From the NCBI RefSeq assembly GCF_038050405.1, contig NZ_CP150901.1, positions 372,001 to 436,000 of the forward strand: a stretch of 64,000 nucleotides of DNA. Direction: 5' to 3'. Below, one piece after another: positions 21,034-31,801 of this stretch. Source of the stretch: Paraburkholderia sp. IMGN_8 (GTDB lineage Bacteria; Pseudomonadota; Gammaproteobacteria; Burkholderiales; Burkholderiaceae). How positions within the stretch are numbered: position 1 is the stretch's first letter; every line of letters begins with the position of its first letter. The translations under genes were made by a program, and so were the position numbers. The notes under the pieces are model-generated. The model had not been told where the DNA came from. It did not search any database and saw only the letters and a program-made list of their open reading frames with translations.

Positions 21034-21777
21034 TCAGCTGTTCGCTTCAGCCGCTTCGTTGGCGCGCCTCAGCCGCTCGCGGCTATTGGACAGGTGCATG
21101 CGCATCGCCGCGCGTGCGCCTTCCGCATCGTGTCGTGTGATTGCCTCGAGGATGCTTTCGTGTTCGAGGTTCACGAGCGACAGGTAAGAGTCCGGGTCCG
21201 CATGCGCGATTCCCGCCGAGTCGAGCCGGTTACGCGGAATGAGCGCGCTGCCCATCTGCGTGAGGATGTCGACGAAATACCGGTTACCGGTTGCGCGAGC
21301 CACGGAGATATGGAACTGGAGGTCGGCATCGACGCTGTCGCGCCCATTGCGGCGGGTCGCCTCAATGGCGTCGAGTGCGGCGCGCATGCGTGCGAGGTCA
21401 TCTGGTTTGGCGCGTTGCGCTGCCAGACCCGCGCATTCCGTTTCGAGGCTGATGCGCAGTTCGAGTATCGACAGGACGTCGCGCAAGGTGGTGGCCGGCA
21501 CCATGTCGATACCCAGTTTTTCGCGCGGCGGTTCCAGCACGAAACTGCCGATGCCGTGCCGCGTCTCGATGATCTTGCCCGCCTGCAAGCGCGAAATGGC
21601 CTCGCGGATGACGGTGCGGCTCACGCTCAGCGTGACCATCAACTGCGATTCCGTCGGTAGTTTGTCGCCTGGCTTCAAGGCGTTGGACGCAATCTGTTCG
21701 GTCACGTAGCTGACGACAAACTCGGCGAGATTACGAGCGCGTCGCGGCGGTGCTGCGGAAGCCATTGGTGTAGCCAT
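21034..21777 (-). CDS. GntR-family regulator (FadR subfamily), likely repressor of uronate/aldarate genes
   Basis: This 247-residue protein has a winged-helix N-terminal domain (ALKPGDKLPTESQLMVTLSV, then SRTVIREAISRLQAGKIIET, residues about 33-72) and an all-helical FCD effector domain, in which DLQFHISVARATGNRYF and LVNLEHESILEAITRHDAEG carry the likely metal-binding Asp/His residues. Proteins of this subgroup sense uronate or aldarate breakdown products. It lies inside the locus. The motif near 21831-21850, just upstream, may provide autoregulation. The effector is inferred from context. Confidence 0.85.
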   Translation of the reverse strand: MATPMASAAPPRRARNLAEFVVSYVTEQIASNALKPGDKLPTESQLMVTLSVSRTVIREAISRLQAGKIIETRHGIGSFVLEPPREKLGIDMVPATTLRDVLSILELRISLETECAGLAAQRAKPDDLARMRAALDAIEATRRNGRDSVDADLQFHISVARATGNRYFVDILTQMGSALIPRNRLDSAGIAHADPDSYLSLVNLEHESILEAITRHDAEGARAAMRMHLSNSRERLRRANEAAEANS

Positions 21778-21830
21778 CGAAAACGCCCCTCAAATCAAAT
21801 AGTTGCAGACACTCTCTGCGTTTCATTATA

Positions 21831-21850
21831 GCGTTGTCTGACGACTGATT
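21831..21850. promoter_or_regulatory. Possible GntR operator at the regulator's own promoter
   Basis: GCGTTGTCTGACGACTGATT shares GTTGT, GACGAC and a following A/T block with the locus motif, with one extra spacer base. It is 54-73 bp upstream of the GntR start. This is the weakest of the proposed sites. Confidence 0.3.
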
Positions 21851-21909
21851 ATACAAGCGCGCGATCATTTTCGACGCCGGCGCCTGGCATCGCACGCGCC
21901 GGCTGCGTG

Positions 21910-23259
21910 CTACTGCCGGCGCAACTCGACCCGTTTGATGTCTTTCACGATCACGAGGTAACTGAACACGGTGAGCAATGCATTCACACCCACGAAAACC
22001 AGCGCGCCATTGAACGATCCGGTCTTCGCGACGAGATAGCCGATCACGATGGGCGTCACGATGCCGGCAACGTTGCCGAACATGTTGAAGATGGCGCCCG
22101 AAAGACCGAGGGCTTCTTTGGGCGACGTATCGGCGACGACAGCCCAGCCGAGCGCTCCGAGCCCTTTGCCGAAGAATGCGAGTGACATGAGCGCGACGAC
22201 GAGCCAGTCGGCGGTCACGTAGTTGCAGCCGATGATGCTCACCGACAGCAGCATGCCGCCGACAATCGGCGCCTTGCGCGCGATCGTGAGCGAATGGCCG
22301 CGCCGGATCAGCGCGTCGGACAGGATGCCGCCTAGTACGCCGCCGGAGAATCCGCAGATGGCGGGCAGCGATGCCACAAGGCCTGCCTGCAGAATCGTCA
22401 TGCCGCGAGCCTGCACGAGGTAGATCGGAAACCAGGTCAGGAAGAAGTAGGTCAGCACGTTGATGCAGTACTGGGCGAGATAGACACCGAGCAGCATGCG
22501 ATTGGTCAGCAACTGACGTACGAGAAACCAGCCCCCGGCATTGGCGGCGTCGGCGGGTTGCGCCCTCTTGTGTCCATTGACCACGCCGCCGCCCTGTTCG
22601 ATGTGGTCCAGTTCGGCGCGCGAGACGCGTGGGTGGTCGGCGGGATTTTTCATCACCTTCAGCCAGGTGAGGGCAAGTATGAACCCGGCCACACCCATCA
22701 CGATGTAGACCTGATGCCAGCCGAATGCGTGAGTGAGCCAGGCCATCAGCGGCGTGAAAATAACCGCTGCGAAGTATTGGGCCGAATTGAAAATGGCTGA
22801 TGCCGTTCCGCGTTCGGTCGTCGGGAACCAGCTGGCGACGACCTTGGCATTGGCGGGAAACGCCGGCGATTCGGCGGCGCCCATGGCGAAGCGCAGCACG
22901 AACAGCGCCGTGACAGCGGCGGCGGCACTTCCCAGCAAACCGATCGAGCTTTGCAGCAGCGTAAACAACGACCACAGGAAAATGCTCGCTGCGTAGACGC
23001 GCCGCGCGCCGAACCGGTCGAGCAGCAAGCCGGCCGGCAGTTGCGACAGAACGTACGCCCAACTGAACGCGGAGAAGATGTATCCCATCCTGATCGCGTC
23101 GAAGCCGAACTCGGCGCGCATCGCGGAGCCGGTCACGGAGAGCGTTGCGCGGTCCGCGTAATTGAACGTCGTGATGATAAAGACCAGCAGTAGAACCGTG
23201 TAGCGGACTCTGGTGCGCTTCGCGGCGCGGGCGGGACTCGCCGTGCGGCTCATTTCCAT
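21910..23259 (-). CDS. MFS transporter, glucarate/galactarate/galactonate type (ACS family)
   Basis: This 449-residue carrier has 12 predicted membrane helices, of the anion:cation symporter family that includes GudP, GarP and DgoT. Typical blocks: FIITTFNYADRATLSVTG in helix 1, LPAGLLLDRFGARRVY in the loop after helix 2, LFVLRFAMGAAESPAFPANA in helix 4, and SIIGCNYV later. Among nearby ATGs, 23259 is best because CAGGAG lies 6 nt upstream. It lies between the GntR regulator and kdgD on the same strand and probably imports aldarates or uronates. The exact substrate is not decidable. Confidence 0.88.
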   Translation of the reverse strand: MEMSRTASPARAAKRTRVRYTVLLLVFIITTFNYADRATLSVTGSAMRAEFGFDAIRMGYIFSAFSWAYVLSQLPAGLLLDRFGARRVYAASIFLWSLFTLLQSSIGLLGSAAAAVTALFVLRFAMGAAESPAFPANAKVVASWFPTTERGTASAIFNSAQYFAAVIFTPLMAWLTHAFGWHQVYIVMGVAGFILALTWLKVMKNPADHPRVSRAELDHIEQGGGVVNGHKRAQPADAANAGGWFLVRQLLTNRMLLGVYLAQYCINVLTYFFLTWFPIYLVQARGMTILQAGLVASLPAICGFSGGVLGGILSDALIRRGHSLTIARKAPIVGGMLLSVSIIGCNYVTADWLVVALMSLAFFGKGLGALGWAVVADTSPKEALGLSGAIFNMFGNVAGIVTPIVIGYLVAKTGSFNGALVFVGVNALLTVFSYLVIVKDIKRVELRRQ

Positions 23260-23441
23260 GATCATCTCCTGATTCTTATGCAAGGGAGAAGGCTCCCAGG
23301 CTCTGTGGCGCAGTCGGCTGCGACGGTTCTTGCCGCTCAACCTGATCGGCCGGCGCTTTAAAAGACGCCCGGCGACGTTGCCGTCCCGGGCGCTATGTGC
23401 GGTGCCATATACACGGCCAGGCTCACACGGCAGCAGGGCGC

Positions 23442-24359
23442 TTACTGCGCGCCGAGTTTTTTGATAAGTGCGGCGAGCTGGCTCATTTCTTCGTCGGTCA
23501 GATCGGTCAGCGGGGCGCGCACCGGGCCCGCGCTATGGCCGACCAGCTTTGCGCCGGCCTTCACGATGCTGACCGCGTAGCCTGCGCGACGATTGCGGAT
23601 CGCCAGATACGGCAGGAAGAATTCGTCGATCAGCTTGCCCACCGTGGCGTGATCGTCCGTGGCGATTGCGCGGTAGAAGTCCATCGCTGTCTTCGGGATG
23701 AAGTTGAATACCGCCGACGAATACACCGGCACGCCCAGCGCCTTGTAAGCCGCGGCATAGACTTCCGCGGTCGGCAGGCCGCCGAGATAGGAGAAGCGGT
23801 CGCCGAGGCGGCGGCGGATCGACACCATGTTCTCGATCTCGCCTACGCCGTCCTTGAAGCCGATCAGGTTGGGACAGCGTTCGGCCAGGCCCTCGAGCAT
23901 GTCGGCGTTAAGCTTGGAATTCGCGCGGTTGTAGATGATCACGCCCATGTTCGGCACGGACTTGCACACCTCTTCGGCGTGCGCGGCGATGCCCTCCTGG
24001 CAGGCCTCGGTCAGGTAGTGCGGCATCAGCAGGATGCCGTTCGCGCCGTGACGCTCGGCTTCCTGCGCGTAGGCAATCGCCACGCGCGTCGGACCGCCCG
24101 CACCGGCGAGGATCGGCACCTTGCCCTTGCAGACTTCGGTTGCTGTGCGCACAACGTTCGAATAGTCGTTGTGTGTCAGCGAAAAGAATTCGCCCGTGCC
24201 GCCCGCGACGAACAGCGCCGAGGCGCCGTAAGGGGCGAGCCATTCGAGGCGCTCGGCGTAGGTGTCGGCGCGAAAGTCGCCCTGTTCGTCGAAGTCGGTA
24301 ACGGGGAAAGAGAGAAGGCCTTCCGAAACGATCTGCTTCAGTTCCTGCGGTGTTGTCAT
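23442..24359 (-). CDS. kdgD: 5-dehydro-4-deoxyglucarate dehydratase
   Basis: This 305-residue enzyme of the DHDPS/NAL aldolase family dehydrates and decarboxylates 5-keto-4-deoxyglucarate to 2-ketoglutarate semialdehyde. Seen are [14 protein letters not shown] at the N-terminus, the carboxylate-binding loop [13 protein letters not shown], the catalytic Tyr in [12 protein letters not shown], and the Schiff-base Lys in [14 protein letters not shown]. The GFKDGVGD/E pattern separates it from DapA. It starts the leftward kdgD-MFS-GntR run (182 bp gap to the MFS gene). Its promoter is shared with divergent garD and holds two operator-like sites. Confidence 0.92.
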   Translation of the reverse strand: MTTPQELKQIVSEGLLSFPVTDFDEQGDFRADTYAERLEWLAPYGASALFVAGGTGEFFSLTHNDYSNVVRTATEVCKGKVPILAGAGGPTRVAIAYAQEAERHGANGILLMPHYLTEACQEGIAAHAEEVCKSVPNMGVIIYNRANSKLNADMLEGLAERCPNLIGFKDGVGEIENMVSIRRRLGDRFSYLGGLPTAEVYAAAYKALGVPVYSSAVFNFIPKTAMDFYRAIATDDHATVGKLIDEFFLPYLAIRNRRAGYAVSIVKAGAKLVGHSAGPVRAPLTDLTDEEMSQLAALIKKLGAQ

Positions 24360-24401
24360 GATGAGTATCCTGGGCGTTAAGTCTTAGAAATGGAGATTTC
24401 T

Positions 24402-24422
24402 TATATGTCATCGTACAACAAG
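24402..24422. promoter_or_regulatory. Probable GntR operator, kdgD side
   Basis: Read on the minus strand it is CTTGTTGTACGATGACATAT, the best match to the locus motif. It lies about 43-63 bp upstream of kdgD. Confidence 0.55.
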
Positions 24423-24497
24423 AAATCGGCTAACTCAACGATGATTTCGCAGCATAATGCGGGATATAGGGTAAATACGGAACATCCATGCAAGCTT

Positions 24498-24519
24498 TCA
24501 TGTTGTAGGATGACGTATG
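24498..24519. promoter_or_regulatory. Probable GntR operator, garD side
   Basis: TCATGTTGTAGGATGACGTA matches the locus motif in forward orientation, about 45-65 bp upstream of garD. The garD and kdgD copies face each other across 75 bp. Confidence 0.55.
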
Positions 24520-24562
24520 AATTTGGCATGGCAGGCGTGAAATCGCCATAAGGATCGATGCA

Positions 24563-26143
24563 ATGGAACATTCCCCGCTCTACATTCGCGTTCATCCCAA
24601 CGACAACGTCGCGATCGTCGTCAACGACGGCGGCCTGGGTGAGGGCGCAGTATTTCCCGATGGGCTGGTGCTGTGCGAACGTGTGCCGCAAGGGCACAAA
24701 GTGGCGCTTGCCGATCTCTCGGAAGGCGACGAAGTCATTCGCTATAACGTGGTGATCGGCTACGCGCTCAAGTCTTTGCCGAAGGGAAGCTGGATCAACG
24801 AACATGTGATCCGGATGCCGAGTCCCCCTGGGCTCGAAGATCTGCCGATCGCGACCATCAAGGCGCCGGACATGCCGCCGCTCGAGGGTTTCACGTTCGA
24901 GGGCTACCGCAATGCTGACGGCTCGGTCGGCTCGCGCAACATTCTGGCGATTACGACCACGGTGCAATGCGTGGCCGACGTGGTAGCGCACGCAGTGACG
25001 CGGATCAAGGCTGAGTTGTTGCCGAAGTACCCCAATGTCGACGATGTCGTCGGCCTCGGCCACACCTATGGTTGTGGCGTCGCAATCGACGCGCCTGACG
25101 CGATGGTGCCGATCCGCACCGTGCGCAACATCAGTCTGAACCCGAATTTCGGCGGCGAAGTGATGATGGTCAGCCTTGGCTGCGAGAAATTGCAGCCGGA
25201 ACGTTTGATGCCGCCTGGCACGATCCCCATTGCTGCAGCCGCCAATGTCGCCGACATTGGCGACGTTGAGGCCGACCTGAATGGCGACGTCGTCGTGCTT
25301 CAGGACGAAGCACACGTCGGCTTCCAGTCGATGATCGAGTCGATCATGAGAATGGCCGAAGGGCATCTGAAGCGGCTGAACAATCACCGTCGCGAGACCT
25401 GCCGGGCCTCCGACCTCGTGATCGGCGTGCAGTGCGGCGGCAGCGACGCATTCTCCGGGTTGACCGCGAATCCCGCGGTGGGCTTCGCGACGGACTTGCT
25501 GGTGCGCGCCGGTGCGACGGTGATGTTCTCCGAAGTCACCGAAGTGCGTGACGGTGTCGATCAACTGACCGCGCGCGCGGCCAATGCGGATGTCGCCGCG
25601 GCCATCATCCGCGAGATGCAGTGGTACGACGATTACCTGAAGCGCGGCGGTGCCGATCGCAGCGCCAACACGACGCCGGGCAACAAGAAGGGCGGCTTGT
25701 CGAACATCGTTGAAAAAGCGATGGGCTCGATCATCAAGTCGGGTAACTCGGCCATTTCGGGCGTGCTGTCGCCGGGCGAAAAGGTCCGGCAAAAGGGCCT
25801 GATTTACGCGGCAACGCCGGCGAGCGATTTCATTTGCGGCACACTGCAAGTCGCCGCGGGGATCAACCTGCACGTGTTCACGACGGGCCGCGGCACGCCC
25901 TACAGTCTCGCTGAAGTACCCGTCATCAAGGTGGCGACGCGCTCGGATCTCGCCCGCCGCTGGCACGACCTGATGGATATCAACGCCGGCACCATCGCAA
26001 CCGGCGATGCAACCATCGAAGACGTGGGTTGGGAGCTGTTCCGCCTGATGCTCGACGTGGCGAGCGGCCGCAAGCAAACCTGCGCGGAGAAACTCAAGCT
26101 TCACAACGCGTTGACGTTGTTCAATCCGGCACCGGTGACCTGA
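24563..26143 (+). CDS. garD: Galactarate dehydratase
   Basis: This 526-residue enzyme of the UxaA/GarD family dehydrates galactarate to 5-keto-4-deoxyglucarate. The N-terminal SAF-like domain ([35 protein letters not shown]) is followed by the large catalytic domain with [30 protein letters not shown] (in place of the GHTEGCG type), [19 protein letters not shown], and [18 protein letters not shown]. The length matches E. coli GarD. The ATG at 24563 starts a rightward run of garD, udh and lactonase. No gudD is seen, so glucarate would need a dehydratase encoded elsewhere. Confidence 0.93.
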   Translation: MEHSPLYIRVHPNDNVAIVVNDGGLGEGAVFPDGLVLCERVPQGHKVALADLSEGDEVIRYNVVIGYALKSLPKGSWINEHVIRMPSPPGLEDLPIATIKAPDMPPLEGFTFEGYRNADGSVGSRNILAITTTVQCVADVVAHAVTRIKAELLPKYPNVDDVVGLGHTYGCGVAIDAPDAMVPIRTVRNISLNPNFGGEVMMVSLGCEKLQPERLMPPGTIPIAAAANVADIGDVEADLNGDVVVLQDEAHVGFQSMIESIMRMAEGHLKRLNNHRRETCRASDLVIGVQCGGSDAFSGLTANPAVGFATDLLVRAGATVMFSEVTEVRDGVDQLTARAANADVAAAIIREMQWYDDYLKRGGADRSANTTPGNKKGGLSNIVEKAMGSIIKSGNSAISGVLSPGEKVRQKGLIYAATPASDFICGTLQVAAGINLHVFTTGRGTPYSLAEVPVIKVATRSDLARRWHDLMDINAGTIATGDATIEDVGWELFRLMLDVASGRKQTCAEKLKLHNALTLFNPAPVT

Positions 26144-26263
26144 TTGCCGTATCGGTGTACGCGCAGCTGGCATTGGCCACTTGAAGCGCGTACGGAATCA
26201 AACATGCAGGCTGTGCCGGTAGCCAGGCAGCCAGCAAAAAGTAATCACGAAACAGACAGAGAC

Positions 26264-27106
26264 ATGACCGACTCGACCCTTGAACGCCCCGTGACATCAA
26301 AGCCCTTCCGGCGTCTTCTGCTAACCGGCGCTGCCGGAAATCTGGGGCAGCAGTTGCGCGGCGCGCTCGCCGCGTGGGCCGACATTGTGCGTGTGACCGA
26401 CATCGCGCCGCTTGGCGATGTGGCCGCGCATGAAGAAGCATCGATCGTCGACCTCGCAGACGAACAGGCCGTTCACGCGCTGCTGGAAGGCGTCGACGCA
26501 GTCGTTCATCTTGGCGGCATATCCGTCGAGGCGCCGTTCGAAGATCTGCTCGAAGCGAACATACGTGGTCTGTACAACCTCTATTCGGCCGCGCAGAAGC
26601 AGGGCGTGAAGCGCATCGTGTATGCCAGTTCGAACCACGCGGTGGGTTTTCATCCGGTGACGTCGGTGGTCGATATCGACGCGCCGCTGCGCCCCGACAG
26701 CCTGTATGGCGTGACCAAGTGCTTCGGCGAATCGCTGTCGCGCTATTACTTCGACCGCTTCGGTCTCGAGACGGTATGTCTGCGGATCGGCTCGTCGTTC
26801 GAGCAGCCGAAAAATCCCCGCATGCTCGTGACCTATCTGAGCTATCGCGACCTGATCGAACTGGTGCGCTGCTCGCTGTTCACCAACCGGGTGGGGCACG
26901 CGATCGTCTATGGCGTGTCGGACAACCGGACCAAGTGGGTCGATAACACCAAGGCAGCGTTCCTCGGCTTTCGTCCGCAGGACAGTTCGGTCGAGTTCGA
27001 GCATCTCTTTCCGGCCAGTGCGCCCACAACGGACCTGGATGACCCGACGCAGCGTTTTCAGGGCGGCCCGTTCGTGCTTGCTGGCCCGATGGAACCGAAA
27101 CGGTGA
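26264..27106 (+). CDS. udh: Uronate dehydrogenase
   Basis: This 280-residue NAD-dependent extended-SDR enzyme oxidises D-galacturonate or D-glucuronate to the aldarolactone. Seen are the Rossmann loop LLTGAAGNLGQQL at residues about 19-31, VHLGGISVEAPFEDLLEANI, YASSNHAVGFH (catalytic Ser), YGVTKCFGE (Tyr and Lys), and LRIGSSFEQPKNPRMLVTY, the last being distinctive of Udh. The ATG at 26264 is chosen because the 40 upstream residues in the open frame do not resemble the family. Its stop overlaps a GTG of the next gene, so the pair is coupled. Confidence 0.92.
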   Translation: MTDSTLERPVTSKPFRRLLLTGAAGNLGQQLRGALAAWADIVRVTDIAPLGDVAAHEEASIVDLADEQAVHALLEGVDAVVHLGGISVEAPFEDLLEANIRGLYNLYSAAQKQGVKRIVYASSNHAVGFHPVTSVVDIDAPLRPDSLYGVTKCFGESLSRYYFDRFGLETVCLRIGSSFEQPKNPRMLVTYLSYRDLIELVRCSLFTNRVGHAIVYGVSDNRTKWVDNTKAAFLGFRPQDSSVEFEHLFPASAPTTDLDDPTQRFQGGPFVLAGPMEPKR

Positions 27107-27111
27107 GCGCG

Positions 27112-28032
27112 ATGGAAAACGCGCGAGTTGAGAGGGTCGAGGCAGCAGGGCTGTCGCCGGCATTGGTCGGCGAGAGCCCGGTGTGGCGCGCGGCGGAACA
27201 GGCGCTGTACTGGGTGGATATCCCGGCGCAGAAGATCGTGCGGTTGCGTCTCGACACGGGTGAGCGGTCCGAATGGGTATTGCCGGAGAAGGTGGCGTGT
27301 CTCGCGTTCGATCATCGCGGTACGGTGCTGGCCGGCTGCGAGACAGGGCTCTTTGCGATCAGGTTGATTGAAGGCGTAGCCGGCGGTGAGCCGGTCGCGG
27401 TGACGGGAAGCAAGCTTGCCGCACCGGTCTTTCCGTTTGCCGGCATGCGCTTTAACGACGGCCGTTGTGATCGCCAAGGGCGCTTCTGGTCCGGCACGAT
27501 GGTGCAGGACATGGCGGCGGCCAACCCTGCCGGTGCGCTGTATCGTTTCGATGCGCGCGGGGTGCTGTCGGCGCCAGTCGTCGACGCGCTGATCGTGCAG
27601 AACGGTCTTGCGTGGTCTCCCGAGGGCGCGACGATGTACCTGTCCGACTCGCACACTTCGCGCCGGCTGATCTGGGCCTTTGATTACGACATCGAAGCGG
27701 GCGAGCCGCGTAACCGGCGCGTGTTTGCTGATCTGAATCACCACGCCGGCCGTCCCGACGGCGCAGCGGTGGATGCCGACGGTTGCTACTGGATTTGCGC
27801 GAACGACGCCGGCCTGTTGTTGCGCTTCACGCCGCAAGGCAAGCTGGACCGGCAGATTGTCGTGCCGGCCGCGAAACCGTCGATGTGCGCATTCGGTGGC
27901 CGCGATCTGGATACGCTGTTCGTGACGTCGATCCGTCCCGCTGCGGGCGCGACCGAGCACGACGGGCATCTGTTTGCGGTTCGTCCTGGCGTGACCGGAA
28001 TGATCGAGCCCGAATACGCAGGCGAACTATAA
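27112..28032 (+). CDS. SMP-30/gluconolactonase family lactonase
   Basis: This 306-residue six-bladed beta-propeller is predicted to hydrolyse the galactaro- or glucarolactone made by Udh. Metal-site residues are visible: Glu in LVGESPVW, Asn in MRFNDGRCDRQGRFW, Asn in IVQNGLAWSPEG, and Asp in GRPDGAAVDADGCYW. An alternative GTG start at 27103 overlaps the udh stop (GTGA). The ATG at 27112 is three codons later and either is possible. The pairing with udh is common in uronate oxidation loci. Confidence 0.88.
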   Translation: MENARVERVEAAGLSPALVGESPVWRAAEQALYWVDIPAQKIVRLRLDTGERSEWVLPEKVACLAFDHRGTVLAGCETGLFAIRLIEGVAGGEPVAVTGSKLAAPVFPFAGMRFNDGRCDRQGRFWSGTMVQDMAAANPAGALYRFDARGVLSAPVVDALIVQNGLAWSPEGATMYLSDSHTSRRLIWAFDYDIEAGEPRNRRVFADLNHHAGRPDGAAVDADGCYWICANDAGLLLRFTPQGKLDRQIVVPAAKPSMCAFGGRDLDTLFVTSIRPAAGATEHDGHLFAVRPGVTGMIEPEYAGEL

Positions 28033-29754
<1,722 letters not shown>

Positions 29755-29776
29755 GGTTCGGAAATCAGACGGGGGG

Positions 29777-29804
29777 AAAGCCGGCAGATCATTCCGCCGG
29801 CTTT
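29777..29804 (+). terminator. Intercistronic hairpin between dctP and dctQ
   Basis: AAAGCCGGC (29777-29785) pairs with GCCGGCTTT (29796-29804) followed by a short T run. It probably lets the binding protein be expressed above the permease genes, as is common in TRAP operons. Confidence 0.6.
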
Positions 29805-29889
29805 TCCACGCGCGGTTTCATGAATCGGTGACGTCGAACAGGATTCCTGAGGATTAAAGATAAATCCATTGTGTGCAAGGATGGGGTCA

Positions 29890-30369
29890 ATGAGATTCAT
29901 GAAACGCCCAAACGATTTTCTCGTCCGCGTGCTGGTTATCGTCGCGTCGGTAAGCCTGGCCGCGCTATGCCTGCTTGTCATCTACAGCGTCGTGATGCGC
30001 TATGTCTTCAGCGATGCACCGGATTTCGTCGAACCCATTGCCTTGCTGTTGGTGATCGTCATCGCCATGTTCGGCGCCGCGCTCAAAGTTCGCGAGAGTG
30101 GCCATATCGGGCTCGACTCACTTGTCAAGAAATTGCCACCGAAAGGTCAGATAATCGCGGAGGCATTCCAGCAAATTTGCCTGATCGCATTGTCCGTGGC
30201 GATTTTCCTGGGCTGTTTGCAGATGGCGGAAACCACGATGGAAGACCGGATCCCGATTCTGGGCTTGCCCGAAGCCCTGCGGTACTTGATTCCGGTCATT
30301 GCCAGCGGCTGTATCGCTCTGTTCTCGTTCGAGCACCTGCTGGCGCTTTTCGCACAGAAACAAAAATAG
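29890..30369 (+). CDS. dctQ: TRAP transporter small permease subunit
   Basis: This 159-residue protein has four hydrophobic segments (for example VLVIVASVSLAALCLLVIYS and IALLLVIVIAMFGAALKV) and the DctQ motif RYVFSDAPDFVEPIALLLV with RESGHIGLDSLVK. Of several in-frame ATGs, 29890 has AAGGA at a suitable distance. It pairs with DctM in the inner membrane. It is 6 bp upstream of dctM. Confidence 0.9.
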   Translation: MRFMKRPNDFLVRVLVIVASVSLAALCLLVIYSVVMRYVFSDAPDFVEPIALLLVIVIAMFGAALKVRESGHIGLDSLVKKLPPKGQIIAEAFQQICLIALSVAIFLGCLQMAETTMEDRIPILGLPEALRYLIPVIASGCIALFSFEHLLALFAQKQK

Positions 30370-30375
30370 ACCATC

Positions 30376-31728
30376 ATGGAACTTGCCATCCTCTCCGTTA
30401 GCTTCCTCGTTTTCCTCGTTTTCGGGGTTCCTGTTTCTTTCGCGTTGGGACTGTCGTGTGTTCTGACCTATCTGTATGAAGGCCTGCCGGCTGCCACGGC
30501 GATGCAGTCGATGATTTCGGGCATGAACGCGTTTTCGTTCCTCGCCGTCCCGTTCTTCATTTTCTCCGGCGAGTTGATGCTGCATGGTGGCATCGCCGAT
30601 CGCATCCTGCGTTTCGCGCAGGCCACGGTGGGGCACTTCCGCGGTGGCCTCGGCATGGCCAATGTAGTCGCGTGCACGCTGTTCGGCGGCGTGTCCGGTT
30701 CGCCTACCGCGGATACGTCGGCGATGGGCGGCGTGGTGATTCCGTTGATGAAACGCGAAGGCTATAGCGCGGCCTATGCGGTCAATGTCACCACGCACTC
30801 GTCGCTGGCCGGCGCGCTGATGCCGACGTCGACGAACATGATCATTTATGCGTTCGCCGCCCAAGGGATCACGGGAACCCTGAATGGGCACCAGATGAGC
30901 GGCGTCTCGATCGGCGATCTACTGTTCTCCGGCCTGCTGCCGGTGCTGTGGGTGATGGGTTTCGTACTGATTGCCGCTTACTGGCAAGCGGTTCGCTACG
31001 GCTATCCGCGACGCCCCGACGGCTCGACCGAATTGCAACGGTTTCCGGGCTGGTTCGCGGTGGCCCGCACGTTCCTCGGCGCATTGCCCGGCCTGATGGT
31101 GATCGCGATCATCCTCGTCTGCGTGGCCAGAGGTATTGCGACCGCGACGGAGGCGGCGGCGATTGCCGTGGCTTACTCGCTGGTATTGACCATCATCGTT
31201 TATCGCACGATGACGCTGAAAAAGCTGTTCGTCGCGCTCTCCAAGGCGGCTAAAACCACCGGCGTGGTGCTGCTGCTGATCGGCGTCTCGAATATGCTGC
31301 GCTACCAGATGGCGTATCTGGAGATTCCCGACGCCATCGAACGTCTGCTCGATGGCGCAACGACCATCCCCTGGCTGATGCTGTTGTACATCAACATCAT
31401 TCAGATTTTTCTCGGCACGTTTGTCGACATGGCGGCGCACATCCTGATCACCACGCCATTGTTCCTGCCGATGGCGATGCATAGCGGCGTAGGCCCCGTG
31501 CAGTTCGGCATCATGATCCTGCTGAACTGTGCGTTGGGGCTCGTTCATCCGCCCATCGGGTCGGTGCAGTTTATTGGGTGTGCAATTGGCAATGTGTCGA
31601 TTGGGGAAACTACCAAGGTGGCTTGGCCTTATTACCTGGCTATCTTCAGCGCGATCAACATCGTGACCTATGTTCCGATGTTTTCGACGTGGTTGCCTAG
31701 CCTGATCAATGGACATCCGGTGTTTTGA
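30376..31728 (+). CDS. dctM: TRAP transporter large permease subunit
   Basis: This 450-residue membrane protein of the DctM/SiaM family is the Na+-coupled transport subunit. Seen are FSFLAVPFFIFSGELMLHGG, the GGVSGSPTADTSAMGGVVIP block (ion and substrate site), FLGTFVDMAAHILITTPLFL and GLVHPPIGSVQFIGCAIGNV. It has about 11-12 hydrophobic segments. With dctQ intact and dctP frameshifted, transport depends on the binding protein being rescued or supplied elsewhere. Confidence 0.93.
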   Translation: MELAILSVSFLVFLVFGVPVSFALGLSCVLTYLYEGLPAATAMQSMISGMNAFSFLAVPFFIFSGELMLHGGIADRILRFAQATVGHFRGGLGMANVVACTLFGGVSGSPTADTSAMGGVVIPLMKREGYSAAYAVNVTTHSSLAGALMPTSTNMIIYAFAAQGITGTLNGHQMSGVSIGDLLFSGLLPVLWVMGFVLIAAYWQAVRYGYPRRPDGSTELQRFPGWFAVARTFLGALPGLMVIAIILVCVARGIATATEAAAIAVAYSLVLTIIVYRTMTLKKLFVALSKAAKTTGVVLLLIGVSNMLRYQMAYLEIPDAIERLLDGATTIPWLMLLYINIIQIFLGTFVDMAAHILITTPLFLPMAMHSGVGPVQFGIMILLNCALGLVHPPIGSVQFIGCAIGNVSIGETTKVAWPYYLAIFSAINIVTYVPMFSTWLPSLINGHPVF

Positions 31729-31801
31729 TGCGCGGATCTGGAATCCGCGATGTCGAGACAACGCCAGAGATCAACAATAAGTTTTTTAAAGAGGAGCAGA
31801 A

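Noticed and set aside
24401..26173. A 590-codon minus-strand open frame opposite garD
   Set aside because: It is antisense to a well-conserved dehydratase; composition is typical of shadow frames.
29871..30401. A second plus-strand frame over dctQ
   Set aside because: It is the +2 shadow of the membrane subunit gene and has no hydrophobic pattern.
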